Source of the DNA: Sphingomonas sp. Leaf32 | Lineage (GTDB): Bacteria; Pseudomonadota; Alphaproteobacteria; Sphingomonadales; Sphingomonadaceae | NCBI RefSeq assembly: GCF_001421765.1 | Contig: NZ_LMLA01000008.1 | Coordinates: 248,906-312,905, forward strand | Reading direction: 5' to 3' | Length of the DNA stretch: 64,000 bases | Part shown: one piece after another, positions 1-8,945 of the stretch | Layout of the letters: every line of letters begins with the position of its first letter | Numbering within the stretch: position 1 is the first letter of the stretch | Program-made: the position numbers and the translations under genes | The notes under the pieces: generated by a model | What the model was told of the DNA's origin: nothing | The model's database searches: none | The model's input: only the letters and a program-made list of their open reading frames with translations

Positions 1-31
1 TGTTCGTGCGACCTCGGCCGCAAATCTCTTG

Positions 32-328
32 TTACGGCGTCTCGCCGGCGACCGGTTCGGTGCCGAACTCGGCCTCGGCTGCATCCGGATTGACCAGCAC
101 CGCCTTCATCGATGCGTCGATCTTGTCGAGCATCGCGGCATGGGCTTTCGGTACCTTTGCCCGCACCGCCGCGCACGCCGTCGCCGCATCGTCGAAGATC
201 GCGACCCGCGCCGCCGCTTCGGCGGGGGGCTTCTCCATGCGGGCATCCGCATTGATCCGCGTCGAAAGACAGTCGGCATAGGGCGCGGTCGGCGCGACCG
301 CCTGCATCGCCAGCACCATCGCGATCAT
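32..328 (-). CDS. Small secreted-type hypothetical protein
   Basis: A 98-residue protein that I do not recognise. It opens with a short hydrophobic stretch (about residues 1-16) that could be a signal peptide, followed by a mostly helical, Ala- and acid-rich chain with two cysteines (near 20 and 52). Its ATG overlaps the stop of the gene before it by four bases (ATGA), and that gene overlaps sufB in the same way, so all are probably co-transcribed from the suf promoter. No catalytic motif is visible. It could be a periplasmic accessory protein, but its place in a suf operon may be accidental. Confidence 0.6.
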   Translation of the reverse strand: MIAMVLAMQAVAPTAPYADCLSTRINADARMEKPPAEAAARVAIFDDAATACAAVRAKVPKAHAAMLDKIDASMKAVLVNPDAAEAEFGTEPVAGETP

Positions 329-642
329 GACGCTCCCCGAAGCTTGTCGCGTTGGGCACGGATTTCGGGACGACGTTCATCCAGACACGCGGTCATCTCG
401 TTCGCCGCAGCGCGATGATCGGCGGCACATTGCGCCATCACCGTGCAGACTGCCTGATCCAGCAACGGGTCGCCGCTGCTTTTGGTGACGCGGCACCGCT
501 TCATCTGCCAGTGCCGGGTCTTATATTCGAACCGCATCGTCCGCATCTTGCGGCCGATGACGACGATCTCGTCCTCGGCCGCGACCACGGGGGGTACGGG
601 CGCTGGCGTCTGTATCATCAAGGCGGCAGCCAGCGCGATCAC
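325..642 (-). CDS. Small hypothetical protein, probably exported
   Basis: A 105-residue protein of unknown function. The start is a GTG overlapping the sufB stop (GTGA), and its own stop overlaps the next gene, so translational coupling is likely. Residues 1-20 are hydrophobic and proline-containing, compatible with a signal peptide. The sequence [11 protein letters not shown] follows and resembles the EIVVTG-type stretch near the mature N-terminus of many sphingomonad envelope proteins. The rest is charged and carries four cysteines (near 50, 66, 73 and 87), which could form disulfides in the periplasm. Reading it as an exported protein is inference. It is an unexpected passenger next to sufB. 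Confidence 0.6.
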   Translation of the reverse strand: MIALAAALMIQTPAPVPPVVAAEDEIVVIGRKMRTMRFEYKTRHWQMKRCRVTKSSGDPLLDQAVCTVMAQCAADHRAAANEMTACLDERRPEIRAQRDKLRGAS

Positions 643-2102
643 CCCACCGACCCTTCGAGGCTGATGCCGAGCAGCTTCTGCGCCTCGACCGCGAATTCCA
701 TCGGCAGCTGTTGCAGCACTTCGCGGGCGAAGCCGTTGACGATCAGCGCGACCGCCGCCTCCGAATCCAGCCCGCGCTGCCGCGCGTAGAACATCTGGTC
801 CTCGGAAATCTTGCTGGTCGTCGCCTCATGCTCGATCTGCGCCGAGGGGTTCTTGACCTCGATATAGGGCACGGTGTGCGCGCCGCACTGGTCGCCGAGC
901 AACAGGCTGTCGCACTGGGTGAAGTTGCGCACGCCCTCCGCCGAGGGGGCGACGCGCACCAGCCCGCGATAGGTATTGTCGCTGCGGCCCGCGCTGATCC
1001 CCTTCGACACGATGGTCGAGCGCGACCCCTTGCCCAGATGGATCATCTTGGTGCCGGTATCGGCCTGCTGCCGGTTGTTGGTGACCGCGACCGAATAGAA
1101 TTCGCCGACGCTGTTCTCGCCGGCCAGCACGCAGGACGGGTATTTCCACGTGATCGCGCTACCGGTCTCGACCTGCGTCCACGATACCTTGCTGTTCTTG
1201 CCTTGACACAGCGCGCGCTTGGTCACGAAATTATAGATGCCGCCCTTGCCGTTCTCGTCGCCGGGATACCAGTTCTGGACGGTCGAGTACTTTATCTCGG
1301 CATCGTCCAGCGCGACCAGTTCGACCACCGCAGCGTGCAGCTGGTTCTCGTCGCGCATCGGCGCGGTGCAGCCTTCTAGGTAGCTGACATAGCTGCCCTT
1401 GTCGGCGACGATCAGCGTGCGTTCGAACTGGCCGGTATTTTCGGCATTGATCCGGAAATAGGTCGACAGCTCCATCGGGCAGTGCACGCCCTCCGGAATG
1501 TAGACGAAGGTCCCGTCCGAAAAGACCGCGCTGTTCAGCGTCGCGAAGAAATTGTCACGCTGCGGCACGACCTTGCCCAGCCACTTGCGGACCAGATCGG
1601 GATATTCGCGGATCGCTTCGCTGATCGAGCGGAAGATGACGCCGGCGGCTTCCAGCTCCTTGCGGAAAGTCGTCGCGACCGACACGCTGTCGAACACCGC
1701 ATCGACCGCGACCTTGCGCGACCCTTCGACCCCGGCGAGGACCTTCTGCTCCTCGATCGGAATGCCGAGCTTTTCATAGACGCGCAGAATCTCGGGATCG
1801 ACCTCGTCCAGCGAACCCAGCTTCGGCTTCGCCTTCGGCTCGGCGTAATAATAGGCGTCCTGATAGTCGATCGGATCGAGGTTCAGCTTGGCCCAGTCGG
1901 GCGCCTCCATCGTCAGCCACAGGCGGAACGCCTTCAGCCGCCAGTCGAGCATCCATTCCGGCTCGTTCTTCTTGGCGCTGATGTAGCGGACGGTGTCTTC
2001 GCTCAAACCCTTGGGTGCGAAGTCCTGTTCGATGTCGGAGGAAAACCCCCACTCGTACTTCTTGTTCGCGGCGGCGAGCGCCTCGGCATTCTTCGTGGCC
2101 AT
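639..2102 (-). CDS. sufB: Fe-S cluster assembly protein SufB
   Basis: SufB is the scaffold subunit of the cytosolic SufBCD complex, on which Fe-S clusters are built from sulfur supplied by SufS/SufE. The 487-residue product has the family length. It carries the conserved core near the C-terminus, including [17 protein letters not shown] and the HEATTSKI block, whose cysteines and glutamate lie in the cluster-assembly region. I chose ATG 2102 (MATKNAEAL); a longer open frame upstream is only read-through of the preceding regulator. That ATG shares one base with the regulator's TGA, so the two are coupled. sufC and sufD are not in the window and would lie beyond its left edge. Confidence 0.95.
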   Translation of the reverse strand: MATKNAEALAAANKKYEWGFSSDIEQDFAPKGLSEDTVRYISAKKNEPEWMLDWRLKAFRLWLTMEAPDWAKLNLDPIDYQDAYYYAEPKAKPKLGSLDEVDPEILRVYEKLGIPIEEQKVLAGVEGSRKVAVDAVFDSVSVATTFRKELEAAGVIFRSISEAIREYPDLVRKWLGKVVPQRDNFFATLNSAVFSDGTFVYIPEGVHCPMELSTYFRINAENTGQFERTLIVADKGSYVSYLEGCTAPMRDENQLHAAVVELVALDDAEIKYSTVQNWYPGDENGKGGIYNFVTKRALCQGKNSKVSWTQVETGSAITWKYPSCVLAGENSVGEFYSVAVTNNRQQADTGTKMIHLGKGSRSTIVSKGISAGRSDNTYRGLVRVAPSAEGVRNFTQCDSLLLGDQCGAHTVPYIEVKNPSAQIEHEATTSKISEDQMFYARQRGLDSEAAVALIVNGFAREVLQQLPMEFAVEAQKLLGISLEGSVG

Positions 2103-2530
2103 CACACTACCTCTTGGGGCATCGCCCCGGTGTTCGCGAGTTGGGCGAGCGTCACGCCCGCCAGAGCGCCCCGGACCACGGCGTTGACCGTGCCGGCGTG
2201 GGGGCGGATCATGCAGTTCGTCTCCACCGCGCAATCGTGCCGCGCGGCATCGACGCAGGTGGTGAGCGCGATCGGCCCCTCGATCGCCTCGATGATCTGC
2301 GCAAGGTCGATCGCGTGCGGTGCGCGGGCGAGGCGAAAGCCGCCGCCGCTGCCCCGTCCGGTCTCGATCAGCGCGGCGGCGGACAGGCGGCTGACCAGCT
2401 TCTGCACGGTCGGCAGCGGCAATCCGGTTTCCTCCGCCAGCACGGTCGCCGTCACGCGCGCCTCCCCGCCCCGCCGCGCGGTAGCGGCAAGCAGGACGAC
2501 GGCATAGTCGGCAAGGCTGGAAAGGCGCAT
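2102..2530 (-). CDS. Rrf2-family SUF operon regulator (IscR/SufR-like)
   Basis: A 142-residue Rrf2-type winged-helix repressor that starts [14 protein letters not shown]. The N-terminal half is the DNA-binding domain ([16 protein letters not shown], then [19 protein letters not shown]). Three cysteines near residues 93, 101 and 107, in CVDAARHDC and ETNC, match the cluster-ligating triad of IscR-type proteins, so it probably senses Fe-S status. It is the first gene of the suf transcript and is coupled to sufB by a one-base TGATG overlap. A dyad just upstream (2540-2562) is a likely autoregulatory operator. The start at 2530 fits the family N-terminus better than the longer open frame. Confidence 0.9.
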   Translation of the reverse strand: MRLSSLADYAVVLLAATARRGGEARVTATVLAEETGLPLPTVQKLVSRLSAAALIETGRGSGGGFRLARAPHAIDLAQIIEAIEGPIALTTCVDAARHDCAVETNCMIRPHAGTVNAVVRGALAGVTLAQLANTGAMPQEVV

Positions 2531-2539
2531 GATTTCCTT

Positions 2540-2562
2540 AATCGGATCATTCCGGTCGGATT
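2540..2562 (-). promoter_or_regulatory. Candidate operator of the suf regulator
   Basis: An imperfect 23-bp dyad with arms AATCsGAyC and GrTCsGATT lies 10 bp before the Rrf2 regulator's start. Position and symmetry fit an Rrf2 dimer site controlling the regulator-sufB operon. The dyad is seen; its function is inferred. Confidence 0.45.
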
Positions 2563-2638
2563 GGCATGTGGTCGTGGGCGAGCGGAAGGTCAACCGGGTT
2601 TGTTTCGATTGATGTGATCGATTGTTAGGGTTGGGAAG

Positions 2639-2908
2639 GATTCGGTTTCACGCGAAGGCGCGATGCCGCGAAGAGAAGGAAGTTGGTTCGCGCAGAGACG
2701 CGGAGGCGCGGAGGGGTTGCGCTGGCGGAAGCGTCTTACCGCGTCAGCGGCTTTGATGCTCGTGCCAGCCGCATGGAGTCGAGGTCTCGCTGGCGCGAGA
2801 CAGAAGGACGAACGCAACTCCTCCGCGTCTCCGCGTCTCCGCGTCTCTGCGCGAACCACTCTCTTCTTTACGCCTTCGCGTCTTCGCGCCTTCGCGTGAA
2901 ACCGAATC
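2639..2908. repeat. Nested palindromic repeat element (family 1, copy A)
   Basis: This element fills the 351-bp gap before pyrD. It has an outer inverted repeat of 35 bp (2639-2673 with 2874-2908, two mismatches) and an inner perfect 22-bp inverted repeat (2684-2705 with 2837-2858). The arms are built of short GCGGAGA/CGCGGAG-like units. The core (about 2706-2836) has no coding potential and contains GCGTCAGCGGCTTT, a close match to which recurs in the core of copy B (4613-4775) and, inverted, in copy C (10937-11101). It looks like a non-autonomous, REP- or MITE-like dispersed element. Apart from this element I see only a short leader before pyrD. Confidence 0.8.
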
Positions 2909-2944
2909 TTCCTTCCGCCGCCGACGAAGGATACAGCGCCACCC

Positions 2945-3931
2945 ATGGCCTGGTATCACCCCCTCCTCTTCGCCCTCGACGCCGAACGCGCGCATTCGCT
3001 GACGATCGCCATGCTGGAGGCATGGGGGAAGGCCGGCGCACCGCTCGCACCCAGAACCGACGACGCCCATGCGGTGACGGTCGCCGGCATCCGCTTTCCC
3101 AACCCGGTCGGGCTGGCGGCGGGGGTCGACAAGGACGCGCGGGCGGTTGCGGGGTTTCTCGGCCTCGGCTTCGGCTTCGTCGAGGTGGGTACGCTGACCC
3201 CCAGGCCCCAGCCGGGCAATCCCAAGCCGCGTATCTTTCGTCTGCCCGAGGACAAGGGCGTGGTGAACCGGCTGGGGTTCAACAATGGCGGGATCGACGC
3301 GGCGCTCGAACGGATCGCGGCGCTCGCCCCCCGCCCCGGCATCATCGGCATCAATGTCGGTGCGAACAAGGAATCGACCGACCGCATCGCCGATTACGGG
3401 ACGGCGGTGGCGAAGGCCGCACCGCTGGCCGACTATGTCACGATCAACATTTCCAGCCCCAACACGCCGGGCCTGCGCGACCTGCAGTCGCAGCCCGAGC
3501 TGGGCCAGCTGATCGCCGCCAGCGATGCCGCCCGCCATGTCGCGGGCAAGCGCGTGCCGCTGTTCCTGAAGGTCGCGCCCGACCTGTCGCGCGAGGGGAT
3601 GGCGGTCGCGGTCCGTGCGGCGGTCGATGGCGGGGTCGATGCGCTGATCGTATCGAACACGACCATCTCGCGGCCCGACACGCTGCGGTCGCACCACGCA
3701 CGGGAAACCGGCGGTCTGTCGGGCGCGCCGCTTGCCCCGCTGGCGCTCGCCAAGCTGATCGAGGCGCGAGAGATCGCGGATGGCGCGATCCCTCTGATCT
3801 CGGCGGGCGGCATCGGATCGGCGGACGAAGCGCGGCGACGGCTGGATGCCGGGGCCAGTTTGGTCCAGCTCTACAGCGCGATGGTCTATGAAGGACCGGG
3901 CCTCGCGCGGCGGATCGTCGCCGGGCTGTGA
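2945..3931 (+). CDS. pyrD: Dihydroorotate dehydrogenase (quinone), class 2
   Basis: PyrD oxidises dihydroorotate to orotate in pyrimidine synthesis and passes electrons to membrane quinone. The 328-residue protein has the class 2 features: an N-terminal helical membrane-contact segment (MAWYHPLLFALDAERAHSL), FMN-barrel blocks GLAAGVDKD (57-64) and VGTLTPRPQPGNPKPR, and NISSPNTPG at 168-176, which holds the catalytic serine. The C-terminal LISAGGIGS is the FMN phosphate site. It overlaps the next gene by four bases (GTGA). A palindromic repeat element fills the upstream gap. Confidence 0.96.
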   Translation: MAWYHPLLFALDAERAHSLTIAMLEAWGKAGAPLAPRTDDAHAVTVAGIRFPNPVGLAAGVDKDARAVAGFLGLGFGFVEVGTLTPRPQPGNPKPRIFRLPEDKGVVNRLGFNNGGIDAALERIAALAPRPGIIGINVGANKESTDRIADYGTAVAKAAPLADYVTINISSPNTPGLRDLQSQPELGQLIAASDAARHVAGKRVPLFLKVAPDLSREGMAVAVRAAVDGGVDALIVSNTTISRPDTLRSHHARETGGLSGAPLAPLALAKLIEAREIADGAIPLISAGGIGSADEARRRLDAGASLVQLYSAMVYEGPGLARRIVAGL

Positions 3932-4608
3932 TCGGGCTGTTCCGGCCGCTGCTCGCCAATGCCGGGTTCGGGCGGCGGGTGGTTGCCTGTATCGGGGCGG
4001 CGATCGGCATCGCCCTGACCATGGCGGTTTGCGCGCAGTTTCCGTGGCTGGGCAGCGACCTGCCGATCATCGTCGCGCCGCTGGGCGCATCGGCGGTGCT
4101 GGTGTTCGCGGTGCCGGCCAGTCCGCTGGCCCAGCCCTGGCCGGTCGTCGGCGGCAACATCCTGTCGACGCTGGTCGGCGTCGCGGTGTTTCAGGCGATC
4201 CCGAACCTGACCCTCGCCGCCGGGGTAGCGGTGGGTATCGCCATTCTGATGATGTCGCTGTGCCGGTGCCTCCATCCCCCCGGCGGCGCGGCGGCGCTGA
4301 CCGCGGTGATCGGCAGCGCTGGGATTCATGACGCGGGCTATGCCTTTGCGTTCGCGCCGGTCGGGATCAATTCGATCGCTCTGGTGTCGATCGGCATCTT
4401 CTATCACCGGATGACCTTGCTCAGTTATCCGCATGAGCCTGCCACGCCGGCGGCGATCAAGGCGGCGGTGGAGCCGGGCGGCGTCCTGCCCGCCGACATC
4501 GACGCGGCACTGGCGGAGACGCCGGATGCGTATGACATTGCGCCGGAGGATTTGACGCTGCTGCTGGAACGGGCCGAGCATTTCGCGAAGGTGCGGCGAA
4601 AGAAATAG
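3928..4608 (+). CDS. HPP-family integral membrane protein
   Basis: A 226-residue membrane protein with about four hydrophobic segments in residues 1-160 and the family signature LHPPGGA at 115-121. HPP proteins are linked in plants and cyanobacteria to nitrite transport across membranes, but the bacterial substrate is generally unproven. The product ends in a short soluble tail without the CBS domains found in longer relatives. The GTG start overlaps the pyrD stop, so the two are co-translated. There is no obvious pyrimidine link, and the pairing may be only transcriptional. Confidence 0.85.
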   Translation: MIGLFRPLLANAGFGRRVVACIGAAIGIALTMAVCAQFPWLGSDLPIIVAPLGASAVLVFAVPASPLAQPWPVVGGNILSTLVGVAVFQAIPNLTLAAGVAVGIAILMMSLCRCLHPPGGAAALTAVIGSAGIHDAGYAFAFAPVGINSIALVSIGIFYHRMTLLSYPHEPATPAAIKAAVEPGGVLPADIDAALAETPDAYDIAPEDLTLLLERAEHFAKVRRKK

Positions 4609-4612
4609 AAGG

Positions 4613-4775
4613 GTTCACGCGAAGGCGCGGAGACGCGGAGTAGGTTGCGTCACAGGCCACCTCTTCTGCGTCAGCAGCCTTTTGACTCTCGGCAATGTGG
4701 GTTAGGTCTGCCGATCGCGAGCGGCTGGCTGCCTGGGTCGCGACCTGCTCCGCGTCTCCGCGCCTTCGCGTGAAC
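4613..4775. repeat. Palindromic repeat element (family 1, copy B)
   Basis: A perfect 28-bp inverted repeat (4613-4640 with 4748-4775) encloses a 107-bp core. The arms share the GAAGGCGCGGAGACGCGGAG core with copies A and C. It lies between two convergent genes, the HPP gene and ggt, where it could act as a bidirectional transcription barrier. No T-run follows either arm. Confidence 0.85.
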
Positions 4776-4785
4776 AACCTTTCTC

Positions 4786-6522
4786 CTACTCCACGATCAC
4801 CTTGCCCTCGCGCCGGGGATCGACGCCGCCATCGACCTTGCCGTCGCGGATGATGACGCCGTGGAGACCGGAATCCTCGCCCTGCCCCGGCTGTAGCCGG
4901 ATACCGCGCAGCGCCAGTCCGTTCAGAATCTCGGGCGAGAATTTCGTCACTTCCCCCTGAAACCCGTCGCCCCGCGCGACGAGGTTCGGGAGCGCCAGCG
5001 CCTGCTGCATCGACAGCTTCCATTCCACCGCGCCAACCAGCGACTTGCCGACATAGGCGAGGATCGCGTTGCCGCCGGCCGAGCCGAGCGCCCCGGCGAA
5101 CTTGCCCTGCCGGTCGATCATCACCAGCGGCGTCATCGACGAACGCGGACGCTTGCCCGGTGCCACCGCATTGGCCGCCGCCCGCCCCTGCGCATCGCGG
5201 GGCGCGAAGGCGAAATCGGTCATCTGGTTGTTGAGGAAGAAGCCGTCGACCATCCGCCCGGTGCCGAAGAAGCTCTCCACGGTCGTCGTCATCGACACGA
5301 CATTGCCCTGCGCATCGCCGACGATGAAGTGCGACGTACCCGCCGGTTCGCGGGTCGTATCGGCCGCCGCCGTGACCACACCCGCCGGCACGCCGGCGCT
5401 CGGCGCCGGCCCCGCGGTCGCGCCGATCAGCTTCGCCCGCTCGGCGATATAGGCCGGTGCGAGCAGCCCGGCGACCGGCACGTTCGCGAACTTGGGGTCG
5501 CCGACATACAGGTCGCGATCGGCGTACATCAGCCGGCTGGCCTCGGCGAAGAGGTACCAGCTCTGCGGATCGTTCGGCCCGCGCTTGTCAATGTCGGTCC
5601 GCCCGAGGATCGCGAGCAGTTCGAGCAGCCCCACCCCGCTCGACGGTGGCGGCGGCGTACAGACGATATAGGCGCGCCAGTTGCCGCACAGCGGATCGCG
5701 CTTCACCGCGCGATAGGCGGCAAGGTCGGCCAGCGTCATCGTGCCGGGCAGGCTGCCGCTGGTCGTCCGGGCGACGATCCGCTCGGCGGTCTTGCCGGTA
5801 TAGAGCGCGTCCGGTCCCTGCTTCGCCAGCCGCCGCAGGAAATCGGCATAGTCGCCATTCCTGATCCGGTCGCCGGTGGTGGCGAGCGCCCCGCCCTTGC
5901 CTTTGAAATAGCGGCGGACATCCTCCGCCTGTAGCTGCGGCGACTGGCCGCCGAGGAAGCGGCCGAGACGGGCTGAAATCACGAAGCCCTTGCGCGCGAC
6001 CTGTTCGGCATCGTCGAACAACTCCTTCCACGCAAGCGTACCGTGGTCGGCATGGGCCTGTCCCAGCATCCGCACCGCGCCCGGCACGCCGGTCGCCCGC
6101 CCGCTCATCACCGCCTGCGCGAACGGCAGCGGCTGGCCGTCGGTGCCGAGCAGCATGGTCGGCGTCGCACCGGCCGGCGCGACCTCGCGCCCGTCATAGA
6201 TTTCGACTTTGCCGGTCTTCGCGTTGAAATAGGTGAGGAAAGCGCCGCCGCCGAGGCCGGAGCTTTGCGGTTCGACCAGCGACAGCATCGCCTGCACCGC
6301 GATCGCCGCGTCGATCGCGCTACCGCCCCGGCGCAGCACCGCCATCCCCGCCTCGCTGGCGATCGGGTTGGCGGTGATGACGAATTTCTGCGCCTGCCCC
6401 GCCGTGGCGGTCACCGGCTGCGTCGCGGCGCTGGCGACCTCCTTCTTGCCGAACGACAGGACGTTGCAGCCCCCCAGCGTAACGGTGGCGAGCGCGGCGA
6501 TGGTGGTGGCGAACATCTTCAT
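4786..6522 (-). CDS. ggt: Gamma-glutamyltransferase, lipoprotein form
   Basis: This N-terminal nucleophile hydrolase cleaves gamma-glutamyl bonds, mainly of glutathione, in the periplasm. The 578-residue precursor has a lipobox (LGGC, Cys19), so it is probably membrane-anchored. The autoprocessing and catalytic threonine is Thr396 in AGTSHFIVGD. The oxyanion and substrate blocks MTTTVESFFGTGRM and the C-terminal GSAGGN motif follow. Self-cleavage before Thr396 would give large and small subunits. I chose ATG 6522 because it gives a proper signal peptide. The much longer open frame upstream runs antisense through the acyl-CoA synthetase gene and is not real. Confidence 0.93.
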   Translation of the reverse strand: MKMFATTIAALATVTLGGCNVLSFGKKEVASAATQPVTATAGQAQKFVITANPIASEAGMAVLRRGGSAIDAAIAVQAMLSLVEPQSSGLGGGAFLTYFNAKTGKVEIYDGREVAPAGATPTMLLGTDGQPLPFAQAVMSGRATGVPGAVRMLGQAHADHGTLAWKELFDDAEQVARKGFVISARLGRFLGGQSPQLQAEDVRRYFKGKGGALATTGDRIRNGDYADFLRRLAKQGPDALYTGKTAERIVARTTSGSLPGTMTLADLAAYRAVKRDPLCGNWRAYIVCTPPPPSSGVGLLELLAILGRTDIDKRGPNDPQSWYLFAEASRLMYADRDLYVGDPKFANVPVAGLLAPAYIAERAKLIGATAGPAPSAGVPAGVVTAAADTTREPAGTSHFIVGDAQGNVVSMTTTVESFFGTGRMVDGFFLNNQMTDFAFAPRDAQGRAAANAVAPGKRPRSSMTPLVMIDRQGKFAGALGSAGGNAILAYVGKSLVGAVEWKLSMQQALALPNLVARGDGFQGEVTKFSPEILNGLALRGIRLQPGQGEDSGLHGVIIRDGKVDGGVDPRREGKVIVE

Positions 6523-6624
6523 GGCCGCTTGTCTATCCAACCGCTTCGGTCCCGTCACCCGCGTTCGAACGTTGCCGTACCCGATATGCCTGCCTACACC
6601 CCTGCCGCAGGAGAAGGATACGCA

Positions 6625-8415
6625 ATGGCCCGGCAACTGGAACGATTCCCCAATCTGGTCACCATGTTCTTCGCGCGCGCGGCCGAACGCGGCGATGCGC
6701 CGTTCCTGTGGAGCAAGCAGGGCGGGACATGGCAATCGATCAGCTGGGCGGAGGCGGCGCGACAGGTGGCGAGCCTCGCCACCGCGCTGACCGCAATCGG
6801 GTTGAAACGCGGCGACCGGGTGATGCTGGTGAGCGAAAACCGGCCGGAATGGTGCATCTCCGACCTGGCGATCATGGCGGCGGGCTGCGTGACGGTGCCG
6901 ACCTATGTCACCAACACCGTGCGCGACCATGGCCATATCATCGAGAATTCGGGCGCCTGCGCGATCATCGTGTCGACCGAAAAGCTCGCGCGTACCGTCC
7001 TGCCCGCCGCGCTGCGCGCCACCCAGTCGTCGGAAAAGATCATCACGATCGAACGCATGCGCACCGCGCAGCAGGGCAGCCTGGAGTTCCACGACTGGCG
7101 CGAGCTGATCGCGCGGCATCCGGCCGACCCGGCGACCGTCGCGGCGCAGGCCGATTTCCGGCGCGAGGACCTGGCCTGCATCATCTACACCTCCGGCACC
7201 GGCGGCTCCCCGCGCGGCGTCATGCAGCATCACGGCGCGATCCTGCACAACGTCAACGGCTGCTGCACCGTCATCTCGGAGGATTTCGGCTGGGAGGACG
7301 AGGTGTTCCTGTCGTTCCTGCCCTTGAGCCACGCTTATGAACATACCGGGGGGCAGCATTTCCCGATCGGGCTGGGCGGGCAGATCTATTACAGCGAGGG
7401 CCTCGACAAGCTGGCGAGCAATATCGAGGAGGTCCGGCCGACGATCATGGTCGTCGTCCCTCGCCTGTTCGAAGTGCTGCGCACCCGCATCACCAAGGCG
7501 GTGCAGAAACAGGGCCGCGTCTCCTCATGGCTGCTCGACCGCGCGGTCGCGATCGGCAGCAAGGAGGGCGGCCCCACCCTGCTCGACCGGCCGAGCAAAT
7601 TGCTGGTCGATACGCTGCTCAAGCCCAAGATCGGCAAGCGCTTCGGCGGACGGTTGAAGGCGATGGTGTCGGGCGGCGCGCCGCTCAACCCGGAGATCGG
7701 CGGCTTCTTCCAGTCGCTCGGCCTCACCTTCCTCCAGGGCTATGGCCAGACCGAGGCCGCGCCGGTCATCTCGTGCAATCGCCCGGCGGCGGGGATCAAA
7801 ATGGACACGGTCGGCCCGCCGCTGGTCGATACCGAGGTCCGCATCGCCGAGGACGGCGAAATCCTGGTGCGCGGCGAACTGGTCATGCACGGCTATTGGC
7901 GCAACGAGGCGGAGACGGCGCGGGTCCTCAAAGACGGGTGGCTGCACACCGGCGACATCGGCGAGATCGACGCGAAGGGCCGCATCCGCATCACCGATCG
8001 CAAGAAGGACATCATCGTCAACGACAAGGGCGACAACGTCGCGCCGCAGAAGGTGGAGGGGATGCTGACCCTCCAGAACGAAATCGCGCAGGCGATGATC
8101 GCGGGCGACCGGCGGCCGTACATGGTCGCGGTGATCGTGCCCGATGCCGAATGGACCCAGCAATTCTGCGCGAAGGGCGGCGCGCGCTGCGACTTTGCCC
8201 GGCTGCGCGAGGACAGCGATTATCGCAGCGCGCTGGGCGCGGCGGTGGAGCGGGTGAACAAGGACCTGTCGGTCACCGAACGCATCCGCCGCTTCATCAT
8301 CGCCGACGAACCCTTCACCATCGAGAACCAGCAACTCACCCCCAGCCTGAAGATCCGGCGGCATGTGTTGAAGGACGTGTATGGTGAGCGGCTGGACGCG
8401 CTGTACCGGGGGTGA
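6625..8415 (+). CDS. Long-chain acyl-CoA synthetase (AMP-forming)
   Basis: A 596-residue ANL-superfamily enzyme that activates a fatty acid to acyl-AMP and then acyl-CoA. Visible motifs are the P-loop YTSGTGGSPRGV (188-199), the adenylate-binding GYGQTEAAPV, the hinge region DGWLHTGDIG and ITDRKKDIIV with the catalytic-lysine region after it. It most resembles the FadD15/FAA1-like long-chain group. ATG 6625 is preceded by a strong AGGAGAAGG ribosome site. The stop overlaps the next start (GTGA). It is divergent from ggt, with about 100 bp between the two starts. Confidence 0.9.
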   Translation: MARQLERFPNLVTMFFARAAERGDAPFLWSKQGGTWQSISWAEAARQVASLATALTAIGLKRGDRVMLVSENRPEWCISDLAIMAAGCVTVPTYVTNTVRDHGHIIENSGACAIIVSTEKLARTVLPAALRATQSSEKIITIERMRTAQQGSLEFHDWRELIARHPADPATVAAQADFRREDLACIIYTSGTGGSPRGVMQHHGAILHNVNGCCTVISEDFGWEDEVFLSFLPLSHAYEHTGGQHFPIGLGGQIYYSEGLDKLASNIEEVRPTIMVVVPRLFEVLRTRITKAVQKQGRVSSWLLDRAVAIGSKEGGPTLLDRPSKLLVDTLLKPKIGKRFGGRLKAMVSGGAPLNPEIGGFFQSLGLTFLQGYGQTEAAPVISCNRPAAGIKMDTVGPPLVDTEVRIAEDGEILVRGELVMHGYWRNEAETARVLKDGWLHTGDIGEIDAKGRIRITDRKKDIIVNDKGDNVAPQKVEGMLTLQNEIAQAMIAGDRRPYMVAVIVPDAEWTQQFCAKGGARCDFARLREDSDYRSALGAAVERVNKDLSVTERIRRFIIADEPFTIENQQLTPSLKIRRHVLKDVYGERLDALYRG

Positions 8416-8732
8416 AAAACTGGCTGTTCGTGTGCAGTCGCAACCGGCTGCGCAGCCCCACCGCCGAAACGATGTTCGGCGACCTGCCCGATGTCGAAAC
8501 CGCGTCGGCGGGCACCAGCCCCGATGCCGACAATCCGCTGACCGGCGAATTGATCGACTGGGCCGACACCATCTTCGTCATGGAACGGGTGCATCGCACG
8601 CGGGTCCAGCGCCGCTTTCGCCGGCACCTGAACGGCAAGCGGATCGTGTGCCTTGATATACCGGACGATTATGCCTGCATGGACCCGGCGCTGATGGCTT
8701 TGCTGACAAAGCGGATGGCCCGGTTTCTGTAA
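8412..8732 (+). CDS. Low-molecular-weight phosphotyrosine-phosphatase-like protein
   Basis: A 106-residue protein with the phosphate-binding loop CSRNRLRS (Cys8 to Ser15, the CX5RS form) followed by PTAE, as in small predicted protein-tyrosine phosphatases. It is shorter than classical LMW-PTPs (about 150 residues), with ADTIFVMERVHRTRV taking the place of the region after the loop. The C-terminal DIPDDYACMDPAL may supply the acidic residue for catalysis. It is coupled to the acyl-CoA synthetase by a GTGA overlap. Its target is unknown. Confidence 0.8.
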   Translation: MKNWLFVCSRNRLRSPTAETMFGDLPDVETASAGTSPDADNPLTGELIDWADTIFVMERVHRTRVQRRFRRHLNGKRIVCLDIPDDYACMDPALMALLTKRMARFL

Positions 8733-8740
8733 AACGGGAC

Positions 8741-8785
8741 GGCCAAAGTTCACGAAAGTCACACTCGCGCGGCATTCGCGGCGGA
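8741..8785. repeat. Dispersed repeat (family 2, copy 1)
   Basis: The sequence beginning GGCCAAAGTTCACGAA and continuing through CACACTCGC and GCATT-GCG-like stretches recurs at 39402-39440. Both copies lie within about 10 bp after a plus-strand stop codon. The remainder of this gap, to 8945, shows no other clear signal. Confidence 0.6.
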
Positions 8786-8945
8786 GGCGATCCGGTTCGT
8801 CGGCGGACAGTCGGCTTGACGGCTGAAAGAACAGGTCGGCGGTATCGCATGATGGTGATCGTGTAGGAAAGCAGGATCAGCGACCGAAGCATTCGTTAAC
8901 CATGACACGCTAGCATCGGCGGCAGGCAATGGCTGGGGCAGCGTG

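Noticed and set aside
639..2234. A 531-residue version of SufB
   Set aside because: The added 44 residues lie within the regulator gene in another frame; family start is at 2102.
2684..2858. Tandem GCGTCTCC-like units as a CRISPR array
   Set aside because: Units are 6-7 bp, without regular spacers and mirrored as an inverted repeat; no cas genes nearby.
4786..7359. An 857-residue version of gamma-glutamyltransferase
   Set aside because: The extra N-terminal part is antisense to the acyl-CoA synthetase; the signal peptide at 6522 marks the true start.
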